DNA of 64,000 nucleotides, from positions 6,882,001 to 6,946,000 of the forward strand of contig NW_027480440.1 of the NCBI RefSeq assembly GCF_051401765.1, in the 5' to 3' direction. Origin of the DNA: Calliopsis andreniformis (taxonomy: Eukaryota; Arthropoda; Insecta; Hymenoptera; Andrenidae). The translations under genes and the position numbers were made by a program. Of the stretch, positions 44,957 to 59,790 are shown piece after piece. The notes under the pieces are model-generated. The model was not told the origin of the DNA. It made no database searches and saw only the letters and a program-made list of their open reading frames with translations. The number at the start of each line of letters is the position of its first letter. The stretch's first letter is position 1.

Positions 44957-47900
44957 AATAGAATATCCTCAATTCACAGTTTTCAACACTCAATCCCCAT
45001 TCTTCAATATTCAAGTCTCAATCCACAAACATCAATTCTCATCACACAGCCCTCAACACTCAGTCCTCAATCTTCAATCCTCAATCCTCAATCCGCAATC
45101 TTGAATCCTCAATACTCAATCTTCAATCCTCAATCCTCAAATCTCAATCCTCAACACTCAATCCTCAATCGTCAATCCTCAATCCCCAATCCTCAATCTT
45201 CAACCCTCTATCCTCAATCCTCAATCCTCAATCTTCAATCCTCAATCTTCAATACTCAATCCTCAATCCTCAATCCTCAACCATCAATCCTCAGTCCTGA
45301 AACGTCAATACCGAATCCTCAGTCCTGAATCCTCAATCTTCAGCCCTCAGTCCTCAACAATCAATTGTCAATCCTCAATCCTCAATAGAATACCCTCAAT
45401 TCACAGTTTTCAATACTCAATCCCCATTCTTCAATCTTCAAATCTCAATCCACAAGCATCAATTCTCATCACTCAACCCTCAACACTCAGTCCTCAATCT
45501 TCAATCCTCAACCCTAAATCCTCAATCTTCAATCCTCAATACTCAGTCTTCAGTCCTCAATCCTCAATTCTCAATCCTCAATACTCAATCCTCAATCGTC
45601 AATCCTCGATTCCCAATCCTCAATTTTCAATCCTGTATCCTCAATCTTCAATCCTTAATCCTCAATCCTCAATCCCCAATCCTCAACCTTCAATCCTCAA
45701 TACTCAATCTTCAATCCTCAATCCTCAATCCTCAATCCTCAATCCTCAATCCTCAATCCTCAATCTTCAATCCTCAATACTCAATCTTCAACCCTTAATC
45801 TTCAATCCTCAGTCCTCAATCCTCATTCTTCAATCCTCAACACCCAATTCTCAATCTTCAATCCTCAATCCTCAATCCTCAATTCTCAATCCTCAATCCC
45901 CAATCCTCAGACCTCAAACATCAATACTCAACCCTCAGTCCTCGTCCGCAATCCACAACCCTCAATCCTCAATCCTCAATGTTCAATCCTCAATCTTCAA
46001 TACTCAATACTCAATCCTCAGTCCTCGAACATCAATCCTGAATCCTCAATCCTGAATCCTCAATCTTCATCCCTCAGTCCTCAACAATCAATTGTCAATC
46101 CTCACTCCTCAATAGAATATCCTCAATTCACAGCTTTCGATACTCAATCCCCATTCCTCAATCTTCAGATCTCAATCCACAAACATCAATTCTCATCACT
46201 CAACCCTCAACACTCAGACCTCAATCTTCAATCCTCAATCCTCAATCCGCAATCTTGAATCCTCAATACTCAATCATCAATCCTCAATCCTCAATTCTCA
46301 ATCCTCAACACTCAATCCTCAATCGTCAACCCTCAATCCCCAATCCTCAATCTTCAATCCTCTATACTCAATCCTCAGTCCTCAATCTTCAATCCTCAAT
46401 CTTCAATACTCAATACTCAATCTTCAATCCTCAATCCTCAATCCTCAGTCCTCAATCCTCAATCCTCAATCCTCAATCCTCAATCTTCAATCATCAATAC
46501 TCAATCTGCAATCCTCAATCCTCAATCCTCAATCCTCAATCCTAATTCGTCACTCCTCAATACCCAATCCTCAACCTTCAATCCTCAATCCTCAATCCTC
46601 AATTCTCAATCCGTAATCCTCAATCCTCAATCCTCAATCTTCAATCCTCAATACTCAATCTTCAATACTCAATCCTCAATCCTCAATCCTCAATCCTCAA
46701 TCCTCAATCGTCAATACTCAATTCCCAATCCTCAATCTTCAATCCTCAACACTCAATCTTCAATCCTCAATCCTCAATCCTCAATCCTCAATAATCAATG
46801 TTCAATCCTCAATCCTCAGTTCTCAATCCTCAATACTCAATCCTCAATCGTCAATCCTCAATCCCCAATCCTCAGTCTTCAATACTCAATCCTCAATCCT
46901 CAATCCTCAATCCTCAATCTTCAATCCTCAATACTCAATCTTCAATCCTCAATCCTCAATCCTCAATCCTCAATCCTCAATCCTCAATCCTCAATCTCCA
47001 ATCCTCAATCCTCAATCCTCAATTCTCAATCCTCAATCCTGAATCCTCAATCCTCAATCCTCAACCCTCAATCCTCAGTCCAGAAACATCAATACCGAAT
47101 CCTCAATCCTGAATCCTCAATCTTCAGACCTCAGTCCTCAACAATCAGTTGTCAATCCTCAATCCTCAGTAGAATATCCTCAATTCACAGTTTTCAATAC
47201 TCAATCCCCATTCTTCAATCTTCAAATCTCAATCCCAAACATCAATTCTCATCACTCAACCCTCAACACTCAGTCCTTTATGTTCAATCCTCAATCCTCA
47301 ATTCTCAATCTTCAATCCTCAATACTGAATCTTCAATACTCAATCCTCAATCCTCAATCCTCAATCTTCAATACTCAGTCCCCAATCCTCAATCTTCAAT
47401 CCTCAATCCTCAATCCTCAATCCTCGATGCTCGAAACTCAATCCTCAGTCCTCAATTCTCGATCCTCAATGTTCAATCCGCAATACCCAATCCTCAACCT
47501 TCAACCCTCAATCTTCAATCCTCAATCCTCAATCCTCATTCTTCAATCCTCAACACCCAGTCCTCAATCTTCAATCCTCAATCCTCAATCCTCAATTCTC
47601 AATCCTCAATCCTCAATCCTCAGACCTCAAACACCAATACTCAACCCTCAGTCCTCGTCCGCAATACACAACCCTCAATCCTCAATCCTCAACCTTCAAT
47701 CATCAATATTCAATCATCAATCCTCAATCTTCAATCCTCTATCCTCAATCCTCCATCCTGAATGTTCAATCCTCAATACCCAATCCTCAATCTTCAATCC
47801 TCAATACTCAACCCTCAATCCTCAATCCTCAATCTTCAATCATCAATATTCAATCATCAATCCTCAATCTTCAATCCTCTATCCTCAATCCTCAATCCTG

Positions 47901-49320
47901 AATGTTCAATCCTCAATACCCAATCCTCAATCTTCAATCCTCAATACTCAATCCTCAATCCTCAATCCTCAATCCTCAGTCCTCAATTCGCAATCCTCAA
48001 TCCTCAGACCTCAGGCATTAATACCCAACCCTCAGTCCTCGTCCTCAACCTACAACCCTCAATCCTCAATCCTCAATCTTCAATCATCAATATTCAACCT
48101 TCAATCCTCATTCCCCAATCCTCAATCCTCAATCTTCAATCCTCAATCCTCAAACCTCAATACCCAATCCTCAATCCTCAATCCTCAATCCTCAATCCTC
48201 AATCCTCAATCCTCAATCCTCAATCCTCAATTCTCTGTCCCCAAACCTCAATCCTGAACCCTCAATCCTGAATCCTCAACCTTCAGCCCTCAGTCCTCAA
48301 CAATCAGTTGTCAATCCTCAATCCTCAATAGAATATCACCAATTCACAGATTTCAAAACTCAATACTCAATCTGCAATCTTCAGATCTCTATCCACAAAC
48401 ATCAATTCACATTACTCATCCCTCGACAGTTAGTCCTTTATGTTCAATCCTCAATCCTCAATTCTCAATCTTCAATCCTTAATACTGAATCTTCAATCAT
48501 CAATACTCAATCCTCAATCCACAATCCTCAATCCTCAATCCTCAGTCTTCAATACTCAGTCCCCAATCCTCAATCTTCAATCCTCAATCCTCAATCCTCA
48601 ATCCTCGATCCTCGAACCTCAATCCGCAGTCCTCAATCCTCAAACCTCAATGTTCAATCCGCAATACCCAATCCTCAATCTTCAATTCTCAATCCTCAAT
48701 CCTCAAACCTCAATCCTCAAACCTCAACCCTCAATCCTCAGTCCTCGAACATCAATCCTGAATCCTCAATCCTGAATCCTCAATCTTCATCCCTCAGTCC
48801 TCAACAATCAATTGTCAATCCTCACTCCTCAATAGAATATCCTCAATTCACAGCTTTCGATACTCAATCCCCATTCCTCAATCTTCAAATCTCAATCCAC
48901 AAACATCAATTCTCATCACTCAACCCTCAACACTCAGACCTCAATCTTCAATCCTCAATACTCAATCTTCAATACTCAATCCTCAATCCTCAATCCTCAA
49001 TCCTCAATCCTCAATCCTCAATCCCAAATCCTCAATCCTCAATCCTCAACCCTCAACCCTCAATCCTCAGTCCTGAAGCCTCAATACCGAATCCTCAATC
49101 CTCAATCCTCAATCCTCAATCCTCAATACCCAATCCTCAATCTTCAATCCTCAATACTCAATCCTCAATCCTCAATCCTCAATCCTAAATCCTCAATCCT
49201 TAATCCTCAATCCTCAACCCTCAATCCTCAGTCCTGAAACCTCAATCCCGAATCCTCAATCCTGAATCCGCAAACTTCAGTCCTCAGTCCTCAACAATCA
49301 ATTGTCAATCCTCAATCCTC
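44957..49320. repeat. Higher-order unit D-E-A-C-B-A, longest copy (4364 bp)
   Basis: D 44957, E 45384, A about 46115, C about 47167, B 48327 and A about 48832. The next unit repeats it at offset 4364 up to about 47400, then at 4043: the copy here carries 321 bp (within about 47400-47760) missing from the next copy. Confidence 0.87.
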
Positions 49321-52300
49321 AATAGAATATCCTCAATTCACAGTTTTCAACACTCAATCCCCATTCTTCAATATTCAAGTCTCAATCCACAAACATCAAT
49401 TCTCATCACTCAGCCCTCAACACTCAGTCCTCAATCTTCAATCCTCAATCCTCAATCCGCAATCTTGAATCCTCAATACTCAATCTTCAATCCTCAATCC
49501 TCAAATCTCAATCCTCAACACTCAATCCTCAATCGTCAATCCTCAGTCCCCAATCCTCAATCTTCAACCCTCTATCCTCAATCCTCAATCCTCAATCTTC
49601 AATCCTCAATCTTCAATACTCAATCCTCAATCCTCAATCCTCAACCATCAATCCTCAGTCCTGAAACGTCAATACCGAATCCTCAGTCCTGAATCCTCAA
49701 TCTTCAGCCCTCAGTCCTCAACAATCAATTGTCAATCCTCAACCCTCAATAGAATACCCTCAATTCACAGTTTTCAATACTCAATCCCCATTCTTCAATC
49801 TTCAAATCTCAATCCACAAGCATCAATTCTCATCACTCAACCCTCAACACTCAGTCCTCAATCTTCAATCCTCAACCCTAAATCCTCAATCTTCAATCCT
49901 CAATACTCAGTCTTCAGTCCTCAATCCTCAATTCTCAATCCTCAATACTCAATCCTCAATCGTCAATCCTCAATTCCCAATCCTCAATTTTCAATCCTGT
50001 ATCCTCAATCTTCAATCCTTAATCCTCAATCCTCAATCCCCAATCCTCAACCTTCAATCCTCAATACTCAATCTTCAATCCTCAATCCTCAATCCTCAAT
50101 CCTCAATCCTCAATCCTCAATCCTCAATCTTCAATCCTCAATACTCAATCTTCAACCCTTAATCTTCAATCCTCAGTCCTCAATCCTCATTCTTCAATCC
50201 TCAACACCCAATTCTCAATCTTCAATCCTCAATCCTCAATCCTCAATTCTCAATCCTCAATCCTCAATCCTCAGACCTCAAACATCAATACTCAACCCTC
50301 AGTCCTCGTCCGCAATCCACAACCCTCAATCCTCAATCCTCAATGTTCAATCCTCAATCTTCAATACTCAATACTCAATCCTCAGTCCTCGAACATCAAT
50401 CCTGAATCCTCAATCCTGAATCCTCAATCTTCATCCCTCAGTCCTCAACAATCAATTGTCAATCCTCACTCCTCAATAGAACATCCTCAATTCACAGCTT
50501 TCGATACTCAATCCCCATTCCTCAATCTTCAGATCTCAATCCACAAACATCAATTCTCATCACTCAACCCTCAACACTCAGACCTCAATCTTCAATCCTC
50601 AATCCTCAATCCGCAATCTTGAATCCTCAATACTCAATCATCAATCCTCAATCCTCAATTCTCAATCCTCAACACTCAATCCTCAATCGTCAACCCTCAA
50701 TCCCCAATCCTCAATCTTCAATCCTCTATCCTCAATCCTCAGTCCTCAATCTTCAATCCTCAATCTTCAATACTCAATACTCAATCTTCAATCCTCAATC
50801 CTCAATCCTCAGTCCTCAATCCTCAATCCTCAATCCTCAATCCTCAATCTTCAATCATCAATACTCAATCTGCAATCCTCAATCCTCAATCCTCAATCCT
50901 CAATCCTAATTCGTCACTCCTCAATACCCAATCCTCAACCTTCAATCCTCAATCCTCAATCCTCAATTCTCAATCCGTAATCCTCAATCCTCAATCCTCA
51001 ATCTTCAATCCTCAATACTCAATCTTCAATACTCAATCCTCAATCCTCAATCCTCAATCCTCAATCCTCAATCGTCAATACTCAATTCCCAATCCTCAAT
51101 CTTCAATCCTCAACACTCAATCTTCAATCCTCAATCCTCAATCCTCAATCCTCAATAATCAATGTTCAATCCTCAATCCTCAGTTCTCAATCCTCAATAC
51201 TCAATCCTCAATCGTCAATCCTCAATCCCCAATCCTCAGTCTTCAATACTCAATCCTCAATCCTCAATCCTCAATCCTCAATCTTCAATCCTCAATACTC
51301 AATCTTCAATCCTCAATCCTCAATACTCAATCCTCAATCCTCAATCCTCAATCCTCAATCTCCAATCCTCAATCCTCAATCCTCAATTCTCAATCCTCAA
51401 TCCTGAATCCTCAATCCTCAATCCTCAACCCTCAATCCTCAGTCCAGAAACATCAATACCGAATCCTCAATCCTGAATCCTCAATCTTCAGACCTCAGTC
51501 CTCAACAATCAGTTGTCAATCCTCAATCCTCAGTAGAATATCCTCAATTCACAGTTTTCAATACTCAATCCCCATTCTTCAATCTTCAAATCTCAATCCC
51601 AAACATCAATTCTCATCACTCAACCCTCAACACTCAATCCTTTATGTTCAATCCTCAATCCTCAATTCTCAATCTTCAATCCTCAATACTGAATCTTCAA
51701 TACTCAATCCTCAATCCTCAATCCTCAATCTTCAATACTCAGTCCCCAATCCTCAATCTTCAATCCTCAATCCTCAATCCTCTATCCTCAATCCTCCATC
51801 CTGAATGTTCAATCCTCAATACCCAATCCTCAATCTTCAATCCTCAATACTCAACCCTCAATCCTCAATCCTCAATCTTCAATCATCAATATTCAATCAT
51901 CAATCCTCAATCTTCAATCCTCTATCCTCAATCCTCAATCCTGAATGTTCAATCCTCAATACCCAATCCTCAATCTTCAATCCTCAATACTCAATCCTCA
52001 ATCCTCAATCCTCAATCCTCAGTCCTCAGTTCGCAATCCTCAATCCTCAGACCTCAGGCATTAATACCCAACCCTCAGTCCTCGTCCTCAACCTACAACC
52101 CTCAATCCTCAATCCTCAATCTTCAATCATCAATATTCAACCTTCAATCCTCATTCCCCAATCCTCAATCCTCAATCTTCAATCCTCAATCCTCAAACCT
52201 CAATACCCAATCCTCAATCCTCAATCCTCAATCCTCAATCCTCAATCCTCAATCCTCAATCCTCAATCCTCAATTCTCTGTCCCCAAACCTCAATCCTGA

Positions 52301-53356
52301 ACCCTCAATCCTGAATCCTCAACCTTCAGCCCTCAGTCCTCAACAATCAGTTGTCAATCCTCAATCCTCAATAGAATATCACCAATTCACAGATTTCAAA
52401 ACTCAATACTCAATCTGCAATCTTCAGATCTCTATCCACAAACATCAATTCACATTACTCATCCCTCGACAGTTAGTCCTTTATGTTCAATCCTCAATCC
52501 TCAATTCTCAATCTTCAATCCTTAATACTGAATCTTCAATCATCAATACTCAATCCTCAATCCACAATCCTCAATCCTCAATCCTCAGTCTTCAATACTC
52601 AGTCCCCAATCCTCAATCTTCAATCCTCAATCCTCAATCCTCAATCCTCGATCCTCGAACCTCAATCCGCAGTCCTCAATCCTCAAACCTCAATGTTCAA
52701 TCCGCAATACCCAATCCTCAATCTTCAATTCTCAATCCTCAATCCTCAAACCTCAATCCTCAAACCTCAACCCTCAATCCTCAGTCCTCGAACATCAATC
52801 CTGAATCCTCAATCCTGAATCCTCAATCTTCATCCCTCAGTCCTCAACAATCAATTGTCAATCCTCACTCCTCAATAGAATATCCTCAATTCACAGCTTT
52901 CGATACTCAATCCCCATTCCTCAATCTTCAAATCTCAATCCACAAACATCAATTCTCATCACTCAACCCTCAACACTCAGACCTCAATCTTCAATCCTCA
53001 ATACTCAATCTTCAATACTCAATCCTCAATCCTCAATCCTCAATCCTCAATCCTCAATCCTCAATCCCAAATCCTCAATCCTCAATCCTCAACCCTCAAC
53101 CCTCAATCCTCAGTCCTGAAGCCTCAATACCGAATCCTCAATCCTCAATCCTCAATCCTCAATACCCAATCCTCAATCTTCAATCCTCAATACTCAATCC
53201 TCAATCCTCAATCCTCAATCCTAAATCCTCAATCCTTAATCCTCAATCCTCAACCCTCAATCCTCAGTCCTGAAACCTCAATCCCGAATCCTCAATCCTG
53301 AATCCGCAAACTTCAGTCCTCAGTCCTCAACAATCAATTGTCAATCCTCAATCCTC
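49321..53356. repeat. Higher-order unit D-E-A-C-B-A (4036 bp)
   Basis: D 49321, E 49748, A about 50480, C about 51530, B 52370 and A about 52875. Offset to the next unit is 4036, shifting to 4043 by one heptamer and later to 4070. Confidence 0.87.
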
Positions 53357-56300
53357 AATAGAATATCCTCAATTCACAGTTTTCAACACTCAATCCCCAT
53401 TCTTCAATATTCAAGTCTCAATCCACAAACATCAATTCTCATCACTCAGCCCTCAACACTCAGTCCTCAATCTTCAATCCTCAATCCTCAATCCGCAATC
53501 TTGAATCCTCAATACTCAATCTTCAATCCTCAATCCTCAAATCTCAATCCTCAACACTCAATCCTCAATCGTCAATCCTCAATCCCCAATCCTCAATCTT
53601 CAACCCTCTATCCTCAATCCACAATCCTCAATCTTCAATCCTCAGTCTTCAATACTCAATCCTCAATCCTCAATCCTCAACCATCAATCCTCAGTCCTGA
53701 TACGTCAATACCGAATCCTCAGTCCTGAATCCTCAATCTTCAGCCCTCAGTCCTCAACAATCAATTGTCAATCCTCAATCCTCAATAGAATACCCTCAAT
53801 TCACAGTTTTCAATACTCAATCCCCATTCTTCAATCTTCAAATCTCAATCCACAAGCATCAATTCTCATCACTCAACCGTCAACACTCAGTCCTCAATCT
53901 TCAATCCTCAACCCTAAATCCTCAATCTTCAATCCTCAATACTCAGTCTTCAGTCCTCAATCCTCAATTCTCAATCCTCAACACTCAATCCTCAATCGTC
54001 AATCCTCAATTCCCAATCCTCAATTTTCAATCCTGTATCCTCAATCTTCAATCCTTAATCCTCAATCCTCAATCCCCAATCCTCAACCTTCAATCCTCAA
54101 TACTCAATCTTCAATCCTCAATCCTCAATCCTCAATCCTCAATCCTCAATCCTCAATCCTCAATCTTCAATCCTCAATACTCAATCTTCAACCCTTAATC
54201 TTCAATCCTCAGTCCTCAATCCTCATTCTTCAATCCTCAACACCCAATCCTCAATCTTCAATCCTCAATCCTCAATCCTCAATTCTCAATCCTCAATCCT
54301 CAATCCTCAGACCTCAAACATCAATACTCAACCCTCAGTCCTCGTCCGCAATCCACAACCCTCAATTCTCAATCCTCAATGTTCAATCCTCAATCTTCAA
54401 TACTCAATACTCAATCCTCAGTCCTCGAACATCAATCCTGAATCCTCAATCCTGAATCCTCAATCTTCATCCCTCAGTCCTCAACAATCAATTGTCAATC
54501 CTCACTCCTCAATAGAATATCCTCAATTCACAGCTTTCGATACTCAATCCCCATTCCTCAATCTTCAAATCTCAATCCACAAACATCAATTCTCATCACT
54601 CAACCCTCAACACTCAGACCTCAATCTTCAATCCTCAATCCTCAATCCGCAATCTTGAATCCTCAATACTCAATCATCAATCCTCAATCCTCAATTCTCA
54701 ATCCTCAACACTCAATCCTCAATCGTCAACCCTCAATCCCCAATCCTCAATCTTCAATCCTCTATCCTCAATCCTCAGTCCTCAATCTTCAATCCTCAAT
54801 CTTCAATACTCAATACTCAATCTTCAATCCTCAATCCTCAATCCTCAGTCCTCAATCCTCAATCCTCAATCCTCAATCCTCAATCTTCAATCATCAATAC
54901 TCAATCTGCAATCCTCAATCCTCAATCCTCAATCCTCAATCCTAATTCGTCACTCCTCAATACCCAATCCTCAACCTTCAATCCTCAATCCTCAATCCTC
55001 AATTCTCAATCCGTAATCCTCAATCCTCAATCCTCAATCTTCAATCCTCAATACTCAATCTTCAATACTCAATCCTCAATCCTCAATCCTCAATCCTCAA
55101 TCCTCAATCCTCAATCGTCAATACTCAATTCCCAATCCTCAATCTTCAATCCTCAACACTCAATCTTCAATCCTCAATCCTCAATCCTCAATCCTCAATA
55201 ATCAATGTTCAATCCTCAATCCTCAGTTCTCAATCCTCAATACTCAATCCTCAATCGTCAATCCTCAATCCCCAATCCTCAGTCTTCAATACTCAATCCT
55301 CAATCCTCAATCCTCAATCCTCAATCTTCAATCCTCAATACTCAATCTTCAATCCTCAATCCTCAATCCTCAATCCTCAATCCTCAATCCTCAATCCTCA
55401 ATCTCCAATCCTCAATCCTCAATCCTCAATTCTCAATCCTCAATCCTGAATCCTCAATCCTCAATCCTCAACCCTCAATCCTCAGTCCAGAAACATCAAT
55501 ACCGAATCCTCAATCCTGAATCCTCAATCTTCAGACCTCAGTCCTCAACAATCAGTTGTCAATCCTCAATCCTCAGTAGAATATCCTCAATTCACAGTTT
55601 TCAATACTCAATCCCCATTCTTCAATCTTCAAATCTCAATCCCAAACATCAATTCTCATCACTCAACCCTCAACACTCAGTCCTTTATGTTCAATCCTCA
55701 ATCCTCAATTCTCAATCCTCAATCCTCAATCCTCAGACCTCAAACACCAATACTCAACCCTCAGTCCTCGTCCGCAATACACAACCCTCAATCCTCAATC
55801 CTCAACCTTCAATCATCAATATTCAATCATCAATCCTCAATCTTCAATCCTCTATCCTCAATCCTCCATCCTGAATGTTCAATCCTCAATACCCAATCCT
55901 CAATCTTCAATCCTCAATACTCAACCCTCAATCCTCAATCCTCAATCTTCAATCATCAATATTCAATCATCAATCCTCAATCTTCAATCCTCTATCCTCA
56001 ATCCTCAATCCTGAATGTTCAATCCTCAATACCCAATCCTCAATCTTCAATCCTCAATACTCAATCCTCAATCCTCAATCCTCAATCCTCAGTCCTCAAT
56101 TCGCAATCCTCAATCCTCAGACCTCAGGCATTAATACCCAACCCTCAGTCCTCGTCCTCAACCTACAACCCTCAATCCTCAATCCTCAATCTTCAATCAT
56201 CAATATTCAACCTTCAATCCTCATTCCCCAATCCTCAATCCTCAATCTTCAATCCTCAATCCTCAAACCTCAATACCCAATCCTCAATCCTCAATCCTCA

Positions 56301-57882
56301 ATCCTCAATCCTCAATCCTCAATCCTCAATCCTCAATCCTCAATTCTCTGTCCCCAAACCTCAATCCTGAATCCTCAATCCTGAATCCTCAACCTTCAGC
56401 CCTCAGTCCTCAACAATCAGTTGTCAATCCTCAATCCTCAATAGAATATCACCAATTCACAGATTTCAAAACTCAATACTCAATCTGCAATCTTCAGATC
56501 TCTATCCACAAACATCAATTCACATTACTCATCCCTCGACAGTTAGTCCTTTATGTTCAATCCTCAATCCTCAATTCTCAATCTTCAATCCTCAATACTG
56601 AATCTTCAATCATCAATACTCAATCCTCAATCCACAATCCTCAATCCTCAACCCTCAGTCTTCAATACTCAGTCCCCAATCCTCAATCTTCAATCCTCAA
56701 TCCTCAATCCTCAATCCTCGATCCTCGAACCTCAATCCGCAGTCCTCAATCCTCAAACCTCAATGTTCAATCCGCAATACCCAATCCTCAATCTTCAATT
56801 CTCAATCCTCAATCCTCAAACCTCAATCCTCAAACCTCAACCCTCAATCCTCAGTCCTCGAACATCAATCCTGAATCCTCAATCCTGAATCCTCAATCTT
56901 CATCCCTCAGTCCTCAACAATCAATTGTCAATCCTCACTCCTCAATAGAATATCCTCAATTCACAGCTTTCGATACTCAATCCCCATTCCTCAATCTTCA
57001 AATCTCAATCCACAAACATCAATTCTCATCACTCAACCCTCAACACTCAGACCTCAATATTCAATCCTCAATCCTCAATCCGCAATCTTGAATCCTCAAT
57101 ACTCAATCATCAATCCTCAATCCTCAATTCTCAATCCTCAACACTCAATCCTCAATCGTCAATCCTCAATCCCCAATCCTCAATCTTCAATCCTCTATCC
57201 TCAATCCTCAGTCCTCAATCTTCAATCCTCAATCTTCAATACTCAATACTCAATCTTCAATCCTCAATCCTCAATCCTCAGTCCTCAATCCTCAATCCTC
57301 AATCCTCAATCCTCAATCTTCAATCATCAATACTCAATCTGCAATCCTCAATCCTCAATTCTCAATCCTCAATCCTAATTCGTCACTCCTCAATACCCAA
57401 TCCTCAATCTTCAATCCTCAATCCTCAATCCTCAATTCTCAATCCGTAATCCTCAATCCTCAATCCTCAATCTTCAATCCTCAATACTCAATCTTCAATA
57501 CTCAATCCTCAATCCTCAATCCTCAATCCTCAATCCTCAAATCCTCAATCGTCGATACTCAATTCCCAATCCTCAATCTTCAATCCTCAGTCCTCAATCC
57601 TCAATCCTCAATCCTCAATCCTCAATCTTCAATCATCTATACTCAATCTGCAATCCTCAATCCTCAATCCTCAATCTTCAATCCTCAATCCTCAAACCTC
57701 AATACCCAATCCTCAATCCTCAATCCTCAATCCTCAATCCTCAATCCTCAATCCTCAATCCTCAATCCTCAATCCTCAATCCTCAATTCTCTGTCCCCAA
57801 ACCTCAATCCTGAATCCTCAATCCTGAATCCTCAACCTTCAGCCCTCAGTCCTGAACAATCAGTTGTCAATGCTCAATCCTC
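53357..57882. repeat. Higher-order unit D-E-A-C-B-A, last regular copy
   Basis: D 53357, E 53784, A about 54515, C about 55572, B 56440 and A about 56945, then about 900 bp of heptamers before another B box. After this no D or E boxes are seen, so the regular series ends here. Confidence 0.84.
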
Positions 57883-59790
57883 AATAGAATATCACCAATT
57901 CACAGATTTCAAAACTCAATACTCAATCTGCAATCTTCAGATCTCTATCTACAAACATCAATTCACATTACTCATCCCTCGACAGTTAGTCCTTTATGTT
58001 CAATCCTCAATCCTCAATTCTCAATCCTCAATCCTCAATTCTCAATCTTCAATCCTCAATACTGAATCTTCAATACTCAATCCTCAATCCTCAATCCTCA
58101 ATCTTCAATACTCAGTCCCCAATCCTCAATCTTCAATCCTCAATCCTCAATCCTGAATCCTCGATCCTCGAAACTCAATCCTCAGTCCTCAATTCTCGAT
58201 CCTCAATGTTCAATCCGCAATACCCAATCCTCAATCTTCAATCCTCAATCCTCAATCCTCAAACCTCAATCCTCAATCCTCAACCCTCAATCCTCAGTCC
58301 TCGAACCTCAATCCTGAATCCTCAATCCTGAATCCTCAATCTTCATCCCTCAGTCCTCAACAATCAGTTGTCAATCCTCAATCCTCAATCCTCAATCTTC
58401 AGTCGTCAATACTCAATCTGCAATCCTCAATCCTCAATCCTAATTCGTCACTCCTCAATACCCAATCCTCAATCTTCAATCCTCAATCCACAATCCTCAA
58501 TTCTCTATCCTCAATCCTCAATCCTCAATCCTCAATCCTCAATCCTCAATCCTCAATCTTCAATCATCAATACTCAATCTGCAATCCTCAATCCTCAATC
58601 CTCAATTCTCAATCCTAATTCGTCACTCCTCAATACCCAATCCTCAATCTTCAATCCTCAATCCTCAATCCTCAATCCTCAATCTTCAATCCTCAATACT
58701 CAATCTTCAATCCTCAATCCTCAATCCTCAATCCTCAATCCTCAATCCTCAATCCTCAATCTGCAATCCTCAATCCTCAATCCTTAATTCTCAATCCTCA
58801 ATCCTGAATCCTCAATCCTCAATCCTCAACCCTCAATCCTCAGTCCAGAAACATCAATACCGAATCCTCAATCCTGAATCCTCAATCTTCAGACCTCAGT
58901 CCTCAACAATCAATTGTCAATCCTCAATCCTCAGTAGAATATCCTCAATTCACAGTTTTCAATACTCAATCCCCATTCTTCAATCTTCAAATCTCAATCC
59001 CAAACATCAATTCTCATCACTCAACCCTCAACACTCAGTCCTTTATGTTCAATCCTCAATCCTCAATTCTCAACCTTCAATCCTCAATACTGAATCTTCA
59101 ATACTCAATCCTCAATCCTCAATCCTCAATCTTCAATACTCAGTCCCCAATCCTCAATCTTCAATCCTCAATCCTCAATCCTGAATCCTCGATCCTCGAA
59201 ACTCAATCCTCAGTCCTCAATTCTCGATCCTCAATGTTCAATCTGCAATACCCAATCCTCAATCTTCAATCCTCAATCCTCAATCCTCAAACCTCAATCC
59301 TCAATCCTCAACCCTCAATCCTCAGTCCTCAATCCCCAATCCTCAATCTTCAATACTCAATCTTCAATCCTCAATCCTCAATCCTCAGTCCTCAATCCTC
59401 AATCCTCAATCCTCAGTCCTCAATCTTCATTCCTCAATACTCAATCTGCAATCCTCAATCCTCAATCCTCAATCCTTAATCCTAATTCGTCACTCCTCAA
59501 TACCCAATCCTCAATCTTCAATCCTCAATCCTCAATCCTCAATTCTCAATCCTCAATCCTCAATCCTCAATCCTCAATCTTCAATCCTCAATACTCTATC
59601 TTCAATACTCAATCCTCAATCCTCAATCCTCAATCCTCAATCCTCAATCCTCAATCCCAAATCCTCAATCCTCAATCCTCAATCCTCAACCCTCAATCCT
59701 CAGTCCTGAAACCTCAATACCGAATCATCAATCCTGAATCCTCAATATTCAGCACTCAGTCCTCAACAATCAATTGACAATCCTCAATCC
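57883..59790. repeat. Irregular B-C segment
   Basis: B box at 57883 (with CCTGAACAATC and TCTACAAACATC variants), then C about 58930. Downstream, 59045-59330 repeats the 57996-58300 sequence. It is transitional between the homogeneous core and the degenerate right end. Confidence 0.75.
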
